From Rufibacter roseus (lineage in GTDB: Bacteria > Bacteroidota > Bacteroidia > Cytophagales > Hymenobacteraceae), in assembly GCF_001647285.1 (NCBI RefSeq), contig NZ_LRML01000003.1, positions 248,001-312,000 of the forward strand: a stretch of DNA of 64,000 nt. The letters run 5' to 3'. This document shows positions 50,207 through 61,866 of the stretch, in pieces. The notes beneath the pieces were generated by a model. That model made no database searches. It had not been told where the DNA came from and worked only from the letters and a program-made list of their open reading frames with translations. The position numbers were made by a program, and so were the translations under genes. Each line of letters begins with the position of its first letter. The first letter of the stretch is position 1.

Positions 50207-51523
50207 CTACTTCCGCATTGGGTTGTTCAGATAATCAACCGCCAGGTAAGCCAAGGTGCGTACGCCCAGTTTCAGGCCGCTTTCATCTATAAAGAAGTCA
50301 GGCGTGTGGTGGGCAGGCACTTTAGAGGGATCTTGCCCTTTGGGCATGCCGCCTACGAACAGAAACACTCCCGGCACTTTCTCTTGGAAAAAGGCGAAAT
50401 CTTCGGCACCGGTCACGGCTTTGGAAAGCACTACATTGGGTTTTCCGGCTACGCGTTCCAAGGTGGGCAGCATGTGAGCCGTGAGGGCTTCGTGGTTATA
50501 AGTCACGGGTGTGTTTTTGGTAATCTCTACCTCGGCGGTGGCTCCGGCGCTTTCGGCAATTAATGTGGCGGTGCGACGCAACTTTTCGTGCACCTGCCGC
50601 TGCATGGTTGTATCCAGGGTACGGATGGTGCCAATCATTTCTACTTCCTCCGGAATAATGTTTGAGCGTACGCCACCATGAATGGAACCTACTGTCACCA
50701 CCGCCGCGTCTTTAGTCAACTCCAACTGCCGGCTCACAATGGTCTGTATGCTGTTTATAATCTGCGCCGACACCACAATAGGATCTACGCTGGCCCAAGG
50801 ATATGCCCCGTGTGCCTGACGGCCCTTCACCCTTATCTTGAAATTATCAGAACTGGCCATGGTGCCCTGCGGGCGGTACTTCATAGTGCCTACTTCAGTG
50901 GCAGAGTTGATGTGTATACCGAAGATAGCATCTACATTAGGGTTACGAAGAACTCCCTCCTTTACCATTAGGTCAGCGCCTCCCTCTTCCCCGGCTGGGG
51001 CTCCTTCCTCGGCTGGCTGGAAAATAAATTTTACGGTGCCTTTTAATTCTTTGCGGTGCTGGGCCAGAATTTCCGCCGCGCCCATCAGCATGGCCACGTG
51101 GGTATCATGGCCGCAAGCATGCATCACGCCTACCTCCTGGTTGTTGTAGGTAGTCCGGACTTTGGAGGCAAAGGGCAAACTGTTCCGCTCCGTAACCGGC
51201 AGGGCATCCATATCCGCGCGCAACGCTACCACGGGTCCTGGCTGCCCACCCTTCAGAATACCCACTACTCCGGTTTTGGCCACGCCTGTCTGTACTTCTA
51301 TGCCCAGACTTTTCAGGTGTTTGGCAATTTTCTCGGCGGTCTTTACTTCACGGTTGCTCAGTTCGGGGTTCTGGTGTATGTCACGGCGCCACTGAATGAC
51401 TTTGGTTTCTATTTTATCGGCTTGCCGGTCAATGCGGGCATGTAAGTCAGAAGTTTGGGCTAGGGCGGTGTACGCAGAAGCCGACAGCAAAAGTACAGCG
51501 GCAAGTTTTCTGGTGAAGAGCAT
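50207..51523 (-). CDS. Exported M20 family amidohydrolase (paralogue 2)
   Basis: A 438-residue protein very similar to the neighbouring M20 enzyme over its whole length (shared QWRRDIHQNPELSNREVKTAEKIAKHLKS, MHACGHDTHVAML, AHHTPDFFIDES). A signal peptide (about 1-22, ending YTALAQ) points to the periplasm. All catalytic motifs are intact, including IFQPAEEGAPAGEEGG and AEDFAFFQ. The pair is an old tandem duplication: many third-position and some amino-acid differences, mostly in the leader and middle domain. The two may have different substrate preferences (inference). Confidence 0.93.
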   Translation of the reverse strand: MLFTRKLAAVLLLSASAYTALAQTSDLHARIDRQADKIETKVIQWRRDIHQNPELSNREVKTAEKIAKHLKSLGIEVQTGVAKTGVVGILKGGQPGPVVALRADMDALPVTERNSLPFASKVRTTYNNQEVGVMHACGHDTHVAMLMGAAEILAQHRKELKGTVKFIFQPAEEGAPAGEEGGADLMVKEGVLRNPNVDAIFGIHINSATEVGTMKYRPQGTMASSDNFKIRVKGRQAHGAYPWASVDPIVVSAQIINSIQTIVSRQLELTKDAAVVTVGSIHGGVRSNIIPEEVEMIGTIRTLDTTMQRQVHEKLRRTATLIAESAGATAEVEITKNTPVTYNHEALTAHMLPTLERVAGKPNVVLSKAVTGAEDFAFFQEKVPGVFLFVGGMPKGQDPSKVPAHHTPDFFIDESGLKLGVRTLAYLAVDYLNNPMRK

Positions 51524-51572
51524 GTGTAGTTGTTCTTTAGATATAGTAAAGGGTGCAGGGTTTTATAGCGTT

Positions 51573-51612
51573 CTGTTTTGGGTTTCTTTTCTGAAAAATA
51601 AGCCCAAAACGC
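51573..51612. repeat. PAL-A palindrome, copy 24
   Basis: CTGTTTTGGGTTTCTTTT faces AAAAATAAGCCCAAAACG, in the divergent region between the M20 and M1 genes. Confidence 0.75.
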
Positions 51613-51741
51613 ATCTAAAATAGCGGTTATACCCCACACTACATAATACAGATGAAGTGGCTAGCCTATATTAAGCCACGCCTGCAAGGAAAGTCAACTA
51701 AACCAGCTGAATCTTTTATATTCGAGCAAACAATAAACTCC

Positions 51742-54684
51742 ATGAATAAAAGAATTTCACTCTGCATTTTATTCTTTATACCTGTTTCGGCCTTTTCACA
51801 GCAAAACTGGCAGCAGGAAGTAAACTACAAAATTGACGTGACGCTGAATGACGTAGACCACACCCTCAGCGCTACAGAAGAGATTGAATACATCAACAAT
51901 TCGCCAGAGACACTTACCTTCTTGTACTTCCATCTGTGGCCAAATGCTTATAAAGACAGAAATACTGCTTTTGCCAAGCAACAACTGAGGAACAATGTCT
52001 CCCGCTTCCATTTTGCGCCGGAGCATGCCAGAGGATCTATTACTGGGTTAGATTTCAAGGTAAACGGACAACCTGTTAAATGGGAGTATGATGCCAAGAA
52101 TCCAGACATAGCCAAACTGACCCTGAACCAACCGCTGGCGTCGGGGCAGCGCATTACCATCAGCACGCCTTTTAAAGTAAAATTACCCGACTCCTTCTCC
52201 AGATTAGGGCACGTGGGGCAGTCATACCAAATAACGCAATGGTACCCAAAGCCTGCGGTGTATGATCAAGATGGCTGGCACCCTATACCGTACCTGGACC
52301 AAGGCGAATTTTACTCAGAGTTCGGCTCTTTTGATGTGCGCATTACGCTACCGGCTAACTATACCGTGGGCGCCACTGGAGTTTTGCAAACAGCCAAAGA
52401 GATAGCCCGAATGGACAGTTTAGCCACTGCCACCGCCTCTATCACCAAGTTTGACAAGACTGATTTAGATTTTCCGCCTTCCGCTGCCCAAACAAAAACT
52501 CTGCACTACCGGCAAGACAAAATCCATGATTTCGCGTGGTTTGCGGACAAGCGTTTTCATGTGCTCAAAGGCGAAGTGATTCTGCCCCACTCCAAAAATG
52601 CCGTCACCACCTGGCTGTTATTCACCAACCGCCGGGCGGAAACCTGGATCACCAGTATGAAAGACATGAATGATGCGGTGTACTATTATTCCCAGTGGGT
52701 GGGTGACTACCCGTACGCACACGCCACGGCGGTAGACGGCGCGTTAAGTGCCGGTGCGGGCATGGAGTACCCCATGGTAACCGTCACTGACCCTGAGGCA
52801 ATTATTCACGAAGTAGGCCATAACTGGTTCTACGGCATTTTAGGAAGCAACGAACGACAGCACCCTTGGCTAGACGAGGGCATTAACACCTATTATGAGA
52901 CAAGGGTAAAAACTCAGCGCACCCAAAACGCAGGCATGTTGTCAAGTGCTTTTAAAAGCGAGCAACTAAGAAACTTTTTCGGCCTCGGGAACTTGCCCTC
53001 CACGGCAATAGACGCTCAAGTTTTCATGTCTGGGGCCAGCCGGGGTCTGGACCAACCGGTAACCGCTGCGTCAGAGCAATTCAGAAGCATGAATTATGGC
53101 ACCGGTGTGTACGCCAAAACAGCTTTACTCTTTCATTACCTAGAGAATTACCTGGGCACCGCTCGTTTTGACAGCGCCATGCACCGTTATTACCAGCAGT
53201 GGAAGTTCCGGCACCCAGGCCCGCACGATTTACAGACCGCTCTGGAAAAATCTACCGGCGAGCCTTTAAACTGGTTTTTCCAGGACTTACTGGCTTCTAC
53301 CAGCATTCCAGATGCCCACTTGGCAAATGTCACTAAAACTGAGAACGGGTTAACGGCAACGGTCACCCAAACCGGAAAACTTGCTTTGCCGGTGCAAGTA
53401 GCCACGCTAGATGCCGAAGGAAATATCCTTGAATCATACTGGACCAAACCTAACGAACGAAAGCAGACCGTAACTTTCAAAGAAACCGATGCCTTCGTTG
53501 ATCGCGTGGTGGTAGATCCGCAGTATCTGTTCCCGGAGTTGGACCGCCGCGACAATCAGTATAACCTCCACAGTTTTCTGCCTAAAGTAGAGCCCCTGAA
53601 ACTGCAGTTATTGGCGGGTATACCGCGCATTGACAAGCAGCAGCTCTTTTTCATGCCCACCATTGGCTACAATACTTATGATAAGTTTATGCTGGGCGGC
53701 GCCTTTTACAATCATTTGGTTACCGAGCATAAGTTGAATTACATTGTCATGCCCATGTACGCCTTCGGGAGCAAACGCCTCACTGGGTTGGCTGATGTTC
53801 ATTTCAGGCTTCCGGCCCAAGGTTTTCTACGGAAAGTAGAGCTAGGTGTGCAGGGGCAACGGTTTTCAAACTACCAGATTATTAAACCAAGCCTTACGTT
53901 CTATAACAGACTGAAAAATTCGATAACCCCGTGGCAGCAACTGACATTGAGTTGGAGCGTTGTGAAAGAGGAGTTCATGCCGAACTTTCAGGCGCCGCAG
54001 ATAGCTTACCAACTCAGTTCCAGCAATGCCATCAGTGGTTCTGAACTACGGCTTGATTTTACCACCTTCCGATATGATGTACCGTCCTACTCCTCCCCTT
54101 TTCCTGGACCTGACTCAAAGGAGGAAACTGGGCATGTCAGCCGGCTTAGGTTAGACCTCCATAATTGGTTTAAGTACAAAGCGAACAAGGAGATAAGGCT
54201 ACGTACTTTTGTTGGGCTCATGTTCAAAAATGGCACCAATCATCCTTTCTACCTAGGCTTAGCCGGCAGCCCTGACTATCTGAAAGAGCACGTCTTTTTT
54301 AACCGCCAGGAGATGGCAACCTCTTTGGGTGGCCCGGCATCCATCAGGCAAACTGATAGAAAAGACGGTGGCTTCCGGAACCCAATAGCAATAGTTAGCC
54401 AAGATTGGCTGGCCGCCTTGAACCTGACCGCCGATGTGCCCGTGCTTCCCCTCACAGCTTACCTGGACCTTGGTCATGTGGGAGGAGAAACGAAAGAAGT
54501 TCTCTACGGCACTGGCTTCCAGCTTTCCTTCTTTAATAATATGCTGGAGATTTATCTTCCGGTGGCAGGCAGCAATTTTGAAGACACCTACCCCGGCAAT
54601 TTCAAAAACTTCAGAGAAAGCATTCGGTACTCGCTTAACCTGAATCTCTGGAATCCTTACAAGTTGCTGGACAAAATGCAGTAG
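51742..54684 (+). CDS. M1 family metallopeptidase (gluzincin aminopeptidase), exported
   Basis: A large zinc aminopeptidase of about 980 residues. Counted from this ATG, a signal peptide (1-18, SAFSQ) leads into the M1 N-terminal beta domain (ATEEIEYINNSPETLTFLYFHLWPNAY), the exopeptidase signature GAGMEYPM, and the zinc site HEVGH (356-360) with Glu379 (WLDEG). The last 350 residues look like a beta-barrel-type domain (alternating strands such as KFMLGGAFYNHLVTEHKLNYIVMP), an arrangement common in Bacteroidota M1 proteins. The frame opens 30 codons earlier at 51652, but that extension separates the start from its signal peptide, and a TATATTCG box lies within it. Confidence 0.9.
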   Translation: MNKRISLCILFFIPVSAFSQQNWQQEVNYKIDVTLNDVDHTLSATEEIEYINNSPETLTFLYFHLWPNAYKDRNTAFAKQQLRNNVSRFHFAPEHARGSITGLDFKVNGQPVKWEYDAKNPDIAKLTLNQPLASGQRITISTPFKVKLPDSFSRLGHVGQSYQITQWYPKPAVYDQDGWHPIPYLDQGEFYSEFGSFDVRITLPANYTVGATGVLQTAKEIARMDSLATATASITKFDKTDLDFPPSAAQTKTLHYRQDKIHDFAWFADKRFHVLKGEVILPHSKNAVTTWLLFTNRRAETWITSMKDMNDAVYYYSQWVGDYPYAHATAVDGALSAGAGMEYPMVTVTDPEAIIHEVGHNWFYGILGSNERQHPWLDEGINTYYETRVKTQRTQNAGMLSSAFKSEQLRNFFGLGNLPSTAIDAQVFMSGASRGLDQPVTAASEQFRSMNYGTGVYAKTALLFHYLENYLGTARFDSAMHRYYQQWKFRHPGPHDLQTALEKSTGEPLNWFFQDLLASTSIPDAHLANVTKTENGLTATVTQTGKLALPVQVATLDAEGNILESYWTKPNERKQTVTFKETDAFVDRVVVDPQYLFPELDRRDNQYNLHSFLPKVEPLKLQLLAGIPRIDKQQLFFMPTIGYNTYDKFMLGGAFYNHLVTEHKLNYIVMPMYAFGSKRLTGLADVHFRLPAQGFLRKVELGVQGQRFSNYQIIKPSLTFYNRLKNSITPWQQLTLSWSVVKEEFMPNFQAPQIAYQLSSSNAISGSELRLDFTTFRYDVPSYSSPFPGPDSKEETGHVSRLRLDLHNWFKYKANKEIRLRTFVGLMFKNGTNHPFYLGLAGSPDYLKEHVFFNRQEMATSLGGPASIRQTDRKDGGFRNPIAIVSQDWLAALNLTADVPVLPLTAYLDLGHVGGETKEVLYGTGFQLSFFNNMLEIYLPVAGSNFEDTYPGNFKNFRESIRYSLNLNLWNPYKLLDKMQ

Positions 54685-54772
54685 CAAAGGCTAATTCTGC
54701 GGTTAAAGAATTTTAAGTTGAAGAAGCACATGCAGAAGGATAGAGTTGAGTAATGCTCTGTTGAAAATCCCA

Positions 54773-54810
54773 CTGTTTAGGGCTATTTTTCCGAAACTAG
54801 CCCCAAAACG
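54773..54810. repeat. PAL-A palindrome, copy 25
   Basis: CTGTTTAGGGCTATTTTTC faces GAAACTAGCCCCAAAACG, between the M1 gene and pgi. Confidence 0.7.
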
Positions 54811-54896
54811 CCCTCTGAGTTTAGAGCTGAAGCGCCTGTGGGTAAATCAATTTTCCTAAACACGCTGCTTTTCCTAACTTCGCTCCCTTACATTGA

Positions 54897-56564
<1,668 letters not shown>

Positions 56565-56573
56565 GGATTTGTT

Positions 56574-56605
56574 CGGCTTATCTGTAAAATATGACAGATA
56601 AGCCG
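56574..56605 (+). terminator. Hairpin after pgi
   Basis: CGGCTTATCTGT faces ACAGATAAGCCG across 8 nt. It is a perfect 12-bp stem but lacks a T tract. Confidence 0.55.
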
Positions 56606-56772
56606 AATAGACTTCTGTTTAGCTGGTAGTTAGGCGGCACTTTGTAATCATTGTTCATATTAACATTAAAATAGAGTACCAGAAACAATTTTATTAGAGC
56701 GGGTTATATCTCTTAGAAAATCATTTTACAATACTTACAGCATTAACTTAAACCTAAAATAAAGGAATTCGC

Positions 56773-57123
56773 ATGGTAGAGTATAATAAAGCAATACTAG
56801 AAAAGGCGAACGAAGCTATTACTGAAGGTGACAATGAAGGATTTCTGTCTTTCTGCACCGACGACACAGATTGGACTTTTGTAGGTGACCAGACCCTACG
56901 AGGGAAGGAAGCTGTTCGACGGTACATGGCCACGGCGTACATAGAACCACCGAAGTTTATGGTTGAAAACTTAATCTCTGAAGGTGATTTTGTTACAGCC
57001 CTCGGCAAAATCAGATTAAAAGACAGTGACGGGAAAATGGCTGACTACTCATACTGTGACGTCTGGCGATTTCGCGACGGTAAGATGGCTGAATTAAAGG
57101 CTTTTGTTATCAAGACTGACTAA
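56773..57123 (+). CDS. NTF2-like / SnoaL-like protein
   Basis: A 116-residue cone-shaped NTF2-fold protein (nuclear transport factor 2 family). Recognisable parts are KANEAITEGDNEGFLSFCTDDTDWTFVGDQTLRGKEAVRRYM and the C-terminal YCDVWRFRDGKMAELKAFVI. Such proteins bind or convert small hydrophobic molecules, but the active residues vary and no ligand is predicted. It stands at the start of an AT-richer patch with different base composition from its neighbours, suggesting acquisition. Confidence 0.85.
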   Translation: MVEYNKAILEKANEAITEGDNEGFLSFCTDDTDWTFVGDQTLRGKEAVRRYMATAYIEPPKFMVENLISEGDFVTALGKIRLKDSDGKMADYSYCDVWRFRDGKMAELKAFVIKTD

Positions 57124-57286
57124 AAGTGCAAACCACCATCGTTACAATGATCATTGGGAGAAATCACCCCTAATAGTGACTAGCTACATATTAGAAAAGT
57201 AACGCCTAACAACACCTAAAAAGCACTAAAAACGCTTTTTAGCCAAGTACGTTTGCTGCAACAAAAAAAAGAACCCTTAAGCGAGA

Positions 57287-57808
57287 ATGGAAAATATTGA
57301 ATTAAGAAGAGTAGCGGTAAACGATCTAGACCAATTACAGAGAATCGGCAGACAGACATTTTCCGAAACATTTTCTTCTGGAAATAGCGAGGAGAATATG
57401 AAAAAGTATTTGGAAGAAGGGTTTTCAACAGAAAAGCTAGAAGCTGAATTGGCCAACAAGAACTCTGAGTTTTATTTTGCCCTTTTTGAGAATAAAGTAA
57501 TTGGCTATTTGAAAGTCAATTTTGGACAATCTCAAACAGAAATAAAGGATGATAACACCCTTGAAATCGAACGGATTTATGTTTTAAAAGAATTCCACGG
57601 GAAAAAAGTCGGTCAAATACTTTATGAGAAGGCAATGGAAATATCCAAACACAAGGATGTGGATTATGTTTGGTTAGGGGTTTGGGAAGAAAACCCAAGA
57701 GCACTTCGATTTTATGAGAAAAATGGTTTCGTGGAATTTGATAGGCACATTTTTAAACTAGGAAATGACGAGCAGACGGACATAATGATGAAACTGCAAT
57801 TAAAATAA
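57287..57808 (+). CDS. GNAT family N-acetyltransferase (AT-rich gene)
   Basis: A 173-residue acetyltransferase with a full GNAT fold: IELRRVAVNDLDQLQRIGRQTF at the start, IERIYVLKEFHGKKVGQILYEKAM containing the acetyl-CoA loop, and WLGVWEENPRALRFYEKNGFVEFDRHIF. It resembles spermine/spermidine acetyltransferases of the PaiA type, but the substrate is unproven. Codon use is markedly more A/T-rich than in surrounding genes (AAA, GAA, TTT, ATA frequent), suggesting transfer from a lower-GC relative. Confidence 0.9.
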   Translation: MENIELRRVAVNDLDQLQRIGRQTFSETFSSGNSEENMKKYLEEGFSTEKLEAELANKNSEFYFALFENKVIGYLKVNFGQSQTEIKDDNTLEIERIYVLKEFHGKKVGQILYEKAMEISKHKDVDYVWLGVWEENPRALRFYEKNGFVEFDRHIFKLGNDEQTDIMMKLQLK

Positions 57809-57810
57809 AA

Positions 57811-58294
57811 ATGGCAACAGCGGACATGTATAAGACAGATGAACTCTGGAGCGACGAAGCCTTTACGATGCGCCTAGCTGACTAGATTGGAGTCTTAGGT
57901 ATTGGCACAGAATGCTATGGTCCAGTCAAAGGGGAAATAAATTTCCTACGTCAAAATCCTACGACAGTAGATTTTTCTGACTTTGACCATGTAGTTGAAG
58001 GAGACCTGGAAATAAGCTCGGGTAGCCTTTAAAATACAAGACTGCCCGAAAGGAGCAGTGGAGTTTGAAAAAGAACTCCCCCTTGGAAATTATAGAGTTA
58101 GAATTTACTCAATTAACTTGGGAAGTGTGGACGTAGATGAAGGTGATGATTACTACAGAATTGAGGTTTGGAGAGGACAACCACTAGGCAAAAAACTGTT
58201 AAAGGAGTATAAAAACCACTACCCAACCCACATAGGCACCTTTGTCAGCCAATTTTACTGTCCTGAAAACCACCTAGCATGTAGTACAACCTAA
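57811..58294 (+). pseudogene. Decayed gene of unknown family
   Basis: One ancestral protein can be pieced together from two frames. It starts ATG (57811) with DELWSDEAFTMRLAD, hits an in-frame TAG (57883-57885), continues IGVLGIGTECYG ... DHVVEGDLEISSG to TAA at 58030, then resumes one base later as IQDCPKGAVEFEKELPLGNYRVRIYSINLGSV and ends ...STT at 58294. The split halves lie in the order expected of a single domain, with no start codon between them except GTG at 58058. It begins 2 bp after the acetyltransferase stop. The intact family is unknown to me; it resembles small cytoplasmic immunity-type or hypothetical proteins. Confidence 0.65.
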
Positions 58295-58303
58295 CATCTA
58301 CTT

Positions 58304-59845
58304 ATGAAGAAACTCTACTTTCTTGCTGTCTTTATTTTGCTTTGCCTACAGGTAAGTGGCCAGACAACTGGTGTGCTGCAGGCAGACTCTGTAAAAGGCA
58401 TTACCATCAGTAAACACATCTATGGTCATTTTGCTGAGCATTTGGGCCGGTGCATTTATGGTGGGTTTTACGTGGGCGAAGACAACACCAAAATATCGCA
58501 TACCAACGGTATAAGAAATGACGTGGTGGCGGCATTGAAGAAATTGAAAATACCTAACCTACGGTGGCCCGGCGGCTGTTTTGCTGATACCTACCACTGG
58601 AAAGACGGCGTTGGCCCTAAAGAAAAGCGCCCCACCATTGTAAACACCTGGTGGGGAGGTGTAACAGAAAACAACAGCTTTGGCACCCATGATTTTCTAA
58701 ACATGTGTGAGATGCTGGGCGCAGAGCCTTATTTGTCTGGCAATGTGGGCAGCGGCACGGTGCAGGAGCTTATTGATTGGGTGCAGTACGTCAACTTTGC
58801 CGGTAAGAGCCCCATGTCTGATTGGCGGCGCCAGAATGGGCGTGACCAGCCCTGGAACGTGAAATACTGGGGAATAGGCAATGAGGCCTGGGGCTGTGGC
58901 GGTAACATGACACCAGAGTATTACGCGAACCTTTACCGCCAGTACGCCACTTACATGACAGGCTTTGCCGATGCTAAGAACATGTTCCGGATTGCATCTG
59001 GCGCATCTTCTAATGATTATAATTGGACGGAGGTGCTCATGAAGAATATTCCGGCCAATCTGATTAGCGGTATGGCCTTACACCATTACTCTGTCATTGA
59101 CTGGGACAAGAAAGGCCCTGCCGCCACGTTTACTGAACAACAATATTTCACTACCCTGCAGCGAGCCTGGCAAATGGAGGAACTGGTCACCAAACACTCC
59201 GCCATTATGGACAAATATGACCCCCAGAAGAATATTGCTTTGGTAGTGGATGAATGGGGTGGATGGTATGATGTGCAGCCCGGCACTAACCCTGGGTTTC
59301 TGTTCCAACAAAACACCATCAGAGATGCCATGATTGCCGGCATGACCCTTAACATCTTTAACAACCACGCTGAACGCGTGCGCATGGCAAATTTGGCACA
59401 GGCAATTAACGTGCTACAGGCAGTCATTTTAACCGATGAAGAAAAAATGATTTTGACCCCTACCTACCACGTCATGGAAATGTATAATGTGCACCAAGAC
59501 GCTACTTTGATTCCCCTGAATCTCAAAACCACTGACTTCGTGCAGGGGCAGGAGAAACTGCCCGCCGTTACTGGTTCGGCCTCTAAAGATGCCTCTGGTC
59601 GTACCCATATCTCCTTCACCAACATTGATTCCCGCAAAAACCAAAAAGTCACGTTAGAACTAAAAGGCTCTAAATTATCTTCCGTAACGGGTCGTGTTTT
59701 GGCGTCTAAAGCTATTCAAGACCATAATACCTTTCAGGAGCCTGACAAAGTAAAGCCTGCCCCTTTCAAAGACGCAAAACTTAAAAAGAATACCTTAGAG
59801 GTTACTTTACCACCTGCCTCTGTAGTGGTGTTAGAGTTAAAATAA
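58304..59845 (+). CDS. Alpha-N-arabinofuranosidase, GH51
   Basis: A 513-residue exported glycoside hydrolase that releases terminal alpha-L-arabinofuranose from arabinan or arabinoxylan. A signal peptide (about 1-20, QVSGQ) is followed by the (beta/alpha)8 domain with [28 protein letters not shown], the acid/base Glu194 in [11 protein letters not shown] and the nucleophile Glu317 in [10 protein letters not shown]-terminal beta-sandwich ends [13 protein letters not shown]. No SusC/D or other carbohydrate genes surround it, so it is not in an obvious utilisation locus. It is 16 bp upstream of the SIMPL gene. Confidence 0.95.
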   Translation: MKKLYFLAVFILLCLQVSGQTTGVLQADSVKGITISKHIYGHFAEHLGRCIYGGFYVGEDNTKISHTNGIRNDVVAALKKLKIPNLRWPGGCFADTYHWKDGVGPKEKRPTIVNTWWGGVTENNSFGTHDFLNMCEMLGAEPYLSGNVGSGTVQELIDWVQYVNFAGKSPMSDWRRQNGRDQPWNVKYWGIGNEAWGCGGNMTPEYYANLYRQYATYMTGFADAKNMFRIASGASSNDYNWTEVLMKNIPANLISGMALHHYSVIDWDKKGPAATFTEQQYFTTLQRAWQMEELVTKHSAIMDKYDPQKNIALVVDEWGGWYDVQPGTNPGFLFQQNTIRDAMIAGMTLNIFNNHAERVRMANLAQAINVLQAVILTDEEKMILTPTYHVMEMYNVHQDATLIPLNLKTTDFVQGQEKLPAVTGSASKDASGRTHISFTNIDSRKNQKVTLELKGSKLSSVTGRVLASKAIQDHNTFQEPDKVKPAPFKDAKLKKNTLEVTLPPASVVVLELK

Positions 59846-59861
59846 ACTTACCCTTCCTCAC

Positions 59862-60575
59862 ATGAAAAATTCCGTGCTGTTCATCTGCCTGTTTTTGGCA
59901 TTCTCCTCCTGCGCGCCGGACCCACAAACGGCTCAGGAGAAAATCAGAGTGAGTGGCGAAGGGAAAATCAGGGTAAAGCCCAACATGCTTACTCTGACCT
60001 TACAGGTGTCTTTCACGCAACCCAGAATGGCAGATGCCGTGCGGCTGACGCAGGAAACGGTAGATTCAGTCATAACTATTTTGGGGCAGTACGGCAATCT
60101 TGAAAAAGATTTGAAGACCAGCAGCATTTCAGCTGACAAGGAATACACTTACAACGGCAGAACAACTGTATTTGTAGGGTACCAAGCTGAGCAATCAATG
60201 GACTTTGTGCTGAATGATATTTCAAAATTCACAGAACTGACGGGCAGGTTACTGCAAACAAAAATCAACAGCATATCACAGCTTCAGTTCGGCCACACCC
60301 AAGCCGATAGCCTTTTTAGGGAAGCTGATTTACTGGCGTATGATGATGCTTATAAATCAGCGAGTAAGTTGAGCCAAAGAGCGAATGTCACCTTAGGCAG
60401 ATTGCTTTTCTTATCCAACACTTCTGAAACCGGCGGCTCTAATCACTCATCACATGTAATGCGCCAAGAAATGAACACCTACGCCAAAGGAATGGGCGGT
60501 AACGGATTCAAGATTTCGCCGGAGGTGCTGGAATTTAAACGAACGGTGGTTTCTGAGTACGAGCTTAAGCCATAG
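59862..60575 (+). CDS. SIMPL domain (DUF541) lipoprotein
   Basis: A 237-residue envelope protein. A lipoprotein leader (lipobox FSSC at about 14-17) precedes a SIMPL/DUF541 domain: IRVSGEGKIRVKPNMLTLTLQV, SISADKEYTYNGRTTVFVGYQAEQ and DDAYKSASKLSQRANVTLGRLLFL. Homologues (oxidative-stress-defence protein of E. coli, BP26 of Brucella) form periplasmic channels or shells, with unclear function. Spacing of 16 bp suggests co-transcription with the arabinofuranosidase, perhaps without functional linkage. Confidence 0.9.
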   Translation: MKNSVLFICLFLAFSSCAPDPQTAQEKIRVSGEGKIRVKPNMLTLTLQVSFTQPRMADAVRLTQETVDSVITILGQYGNLEKDLKTSSISADKEYTYNGRTTVFVGYQAEQSMDFVLNDISKFTELTGRLLQTKINSISQLQFGHTQADSLFREADLLAYDDAYKSASKLSQRANVTLGRLLFLSNTSETGGSNHSSHVMRQEMNTYAKGMGGNGFKISPEVLEFKRTVVSEYELKP

Positions 60576-60686
60576 CTCTGTGGCTACAACTACTTCTATA
60601 AACTTCCATTCAGGCACCAGATGTAGTTAAGTCAGGAAACCTTCACCGGGAAATCAGGTTAAGAAAAGAAACAAAGTCACCTTTTT

Positions 60687-61541
60687 ATGAGAAACATCAA
60701 GAAAATACATACAGCAGAGTACCGCCCTATTGCCGATTTGATTACTTATTCTCCTCTGCCCACGCGCAGCCTGCAGATGATTGACCCGTTTCTGTTTTTG
60801 AACCACCACGGGCACCAGGTGTACAAGCCCAAAAACAACGGGTTACCTTTCGGGCCGCACCCGCACCGCGGCATGGAAACTGTTACCTTTATTCTGGAAG
60901 GCGACATCATGCACAAAGACAGCGGCGGACATGAAAGCGTGATTACGGCGGGCGGAGTGCAGTACATGACGGCTGGCCGCGGCTTAATACACGCCGAGGT
61001 TTCCTCAGATGATTTCAAGGCCACTGGCGGTCCGCTGGAGATTCTGCAGCTGTGGGTAAACTTACCGGCTAAGCTCAAAATGACCGAGCCGCGGTACGAA
61101 GGTCTACAGAAAGAAGACATTCCGTCTTTTACTATGGACGAAGACAAGGTAACTGTTAACTTAGTATCTGGCGAGTGGAACGGGCACAAAGGTGCTTTTG
61201 AAACTTCTTCGGAAATGGTGCTGAGCACAGTCTATTTTCAACCCGCAGGCAAGCTAACTGTTACCGTACCGGCCGAGCGAAACATCTTTTTCTACATCAT
61301 CAAAGGTACACTCAAAGTCAACGGGCAGGAAGTGCCGTTCCGTAACCTGGTGGAATTTAACAACGAGGGCGAGGAACTAGAGATAACCGCCTCTGAAGAC
61401 AGCATTCTTCTGTTCGGCCACGCCAAGCCATTTAATGAGCCAGTAGTGGCGCAGGGCCCGTTTGTCATGAACTCTGAAGCCGAAATTTACCAAGCCTACC
61501 AAGATTACCAGCAAGGCAAGTTCGGCTCTTGGACGCATTAA
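60687..61541 (+). CDS. Pirin family protein
   Basis: A 284-residue bicupin of the pirin family. The N-terminal cupin has the iron ligands His58, His60 (GPHPHRGMETVTFIL), His102 and Glu104 (GLIHAEV), with the GGVQYMTAGRG motif. The C-terminal cupin is present but has no metal site, as usual. Bacterial pirins may act as quercetinase-like dioxygenases or redox-linked regulators; which applies here cannot be told. It is cytoplasmic and a single gene. Confidence 0.95.
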   Translation: MRNIKKIHTAEYRPIADLITYSPLPTRSLQMIDPFLFLNHHGHQVYKPKNNGLPFGPHPHRGMETVTFILEGDIMHKDSGGHESVITAGGVQYMTAGRGLIHAEVSSDDFKATGGPLEILQLWVNLPAKLKMTEPRYEGLQKEDIPSFTMDEDKVTVNLVSGEWNGHKGAFETSSEMVLSTVYFQPAGKLTVTVPAERNIFFYIIKGTLKVNGQEVPFRNLVEFNNEGEELEITASEDSILLFGHAKPFNEPVVAQGPFVMNSEAEIYQAYQDYQQGKFGSWTH

Positions 61542-61560
61542 AAAAAACAATAACCGCCAC

Positions 61561-61600
61561 CTGTTTTCGCCGCGTTTTCAGAAAAACAGGCTAAAAACAG
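61561..61600. repeat. PAL-A palindrome, copy 26
   Basis: CTGTTTTCGCCGCGTTTTC faces GAAAAACAGGCTAAAAACAG. The outer and inner A/T arms pair; the core is imperfect. Confidence 0.65.
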
Positions 61601-61602
61601 CT

Positions 61603-61647
61603 AAACAGGAAGGCCTCGGATATATTTTATCCGGGGCCTTCCTGTTT
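61603..61647 (+). terminator. Terminator of pirin gene
   Basis: AAACAGGAAGGCCTCGG faces CCGGGGCCTTCCTGTTT around TATATTTTAT. It touches the preceding PAL-A copy. Confidence 0.75.
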
Positions 61648-61866
61648 ATCAACCATTGTATTCTTCAATGCTTAATGATGCTTTTTACTCCAAAAATGGC
61701 GCCTGCAGGTGAGCTGAAATATGTGTAGCAACAGCGGACGCTTGCGCCATAAATATTTCCTTAGATAGGTATAGTGTACTATTTAGTAATATTAGTACAT
61801 TAGCAGACAGCTTCTTACAAAAATTAATCCTCCCCCCATATGTCATAACCTATATTCTCAACAGCT

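Larger units (their letters stand above)
61542..61866. other. Gene-free spacer after pirin gene
   Basis: It holds a PAL-A copy followed at once by a T-tracted terminator hairpin, then about 200 bp with no visible feature except AT-rich TAGTGTACTATTTAGTAAT palindrome-like sequence (61770-61795), a possible operator of the small membrane-protein gene. Confidence 0.55.

Noticed and set aside
57811-58294. Programmed frameshift gene rather than pseudogene
   Set aside because: No slippery heptamer occurs at the frame junction, and a separate TAG interrupts the first half.
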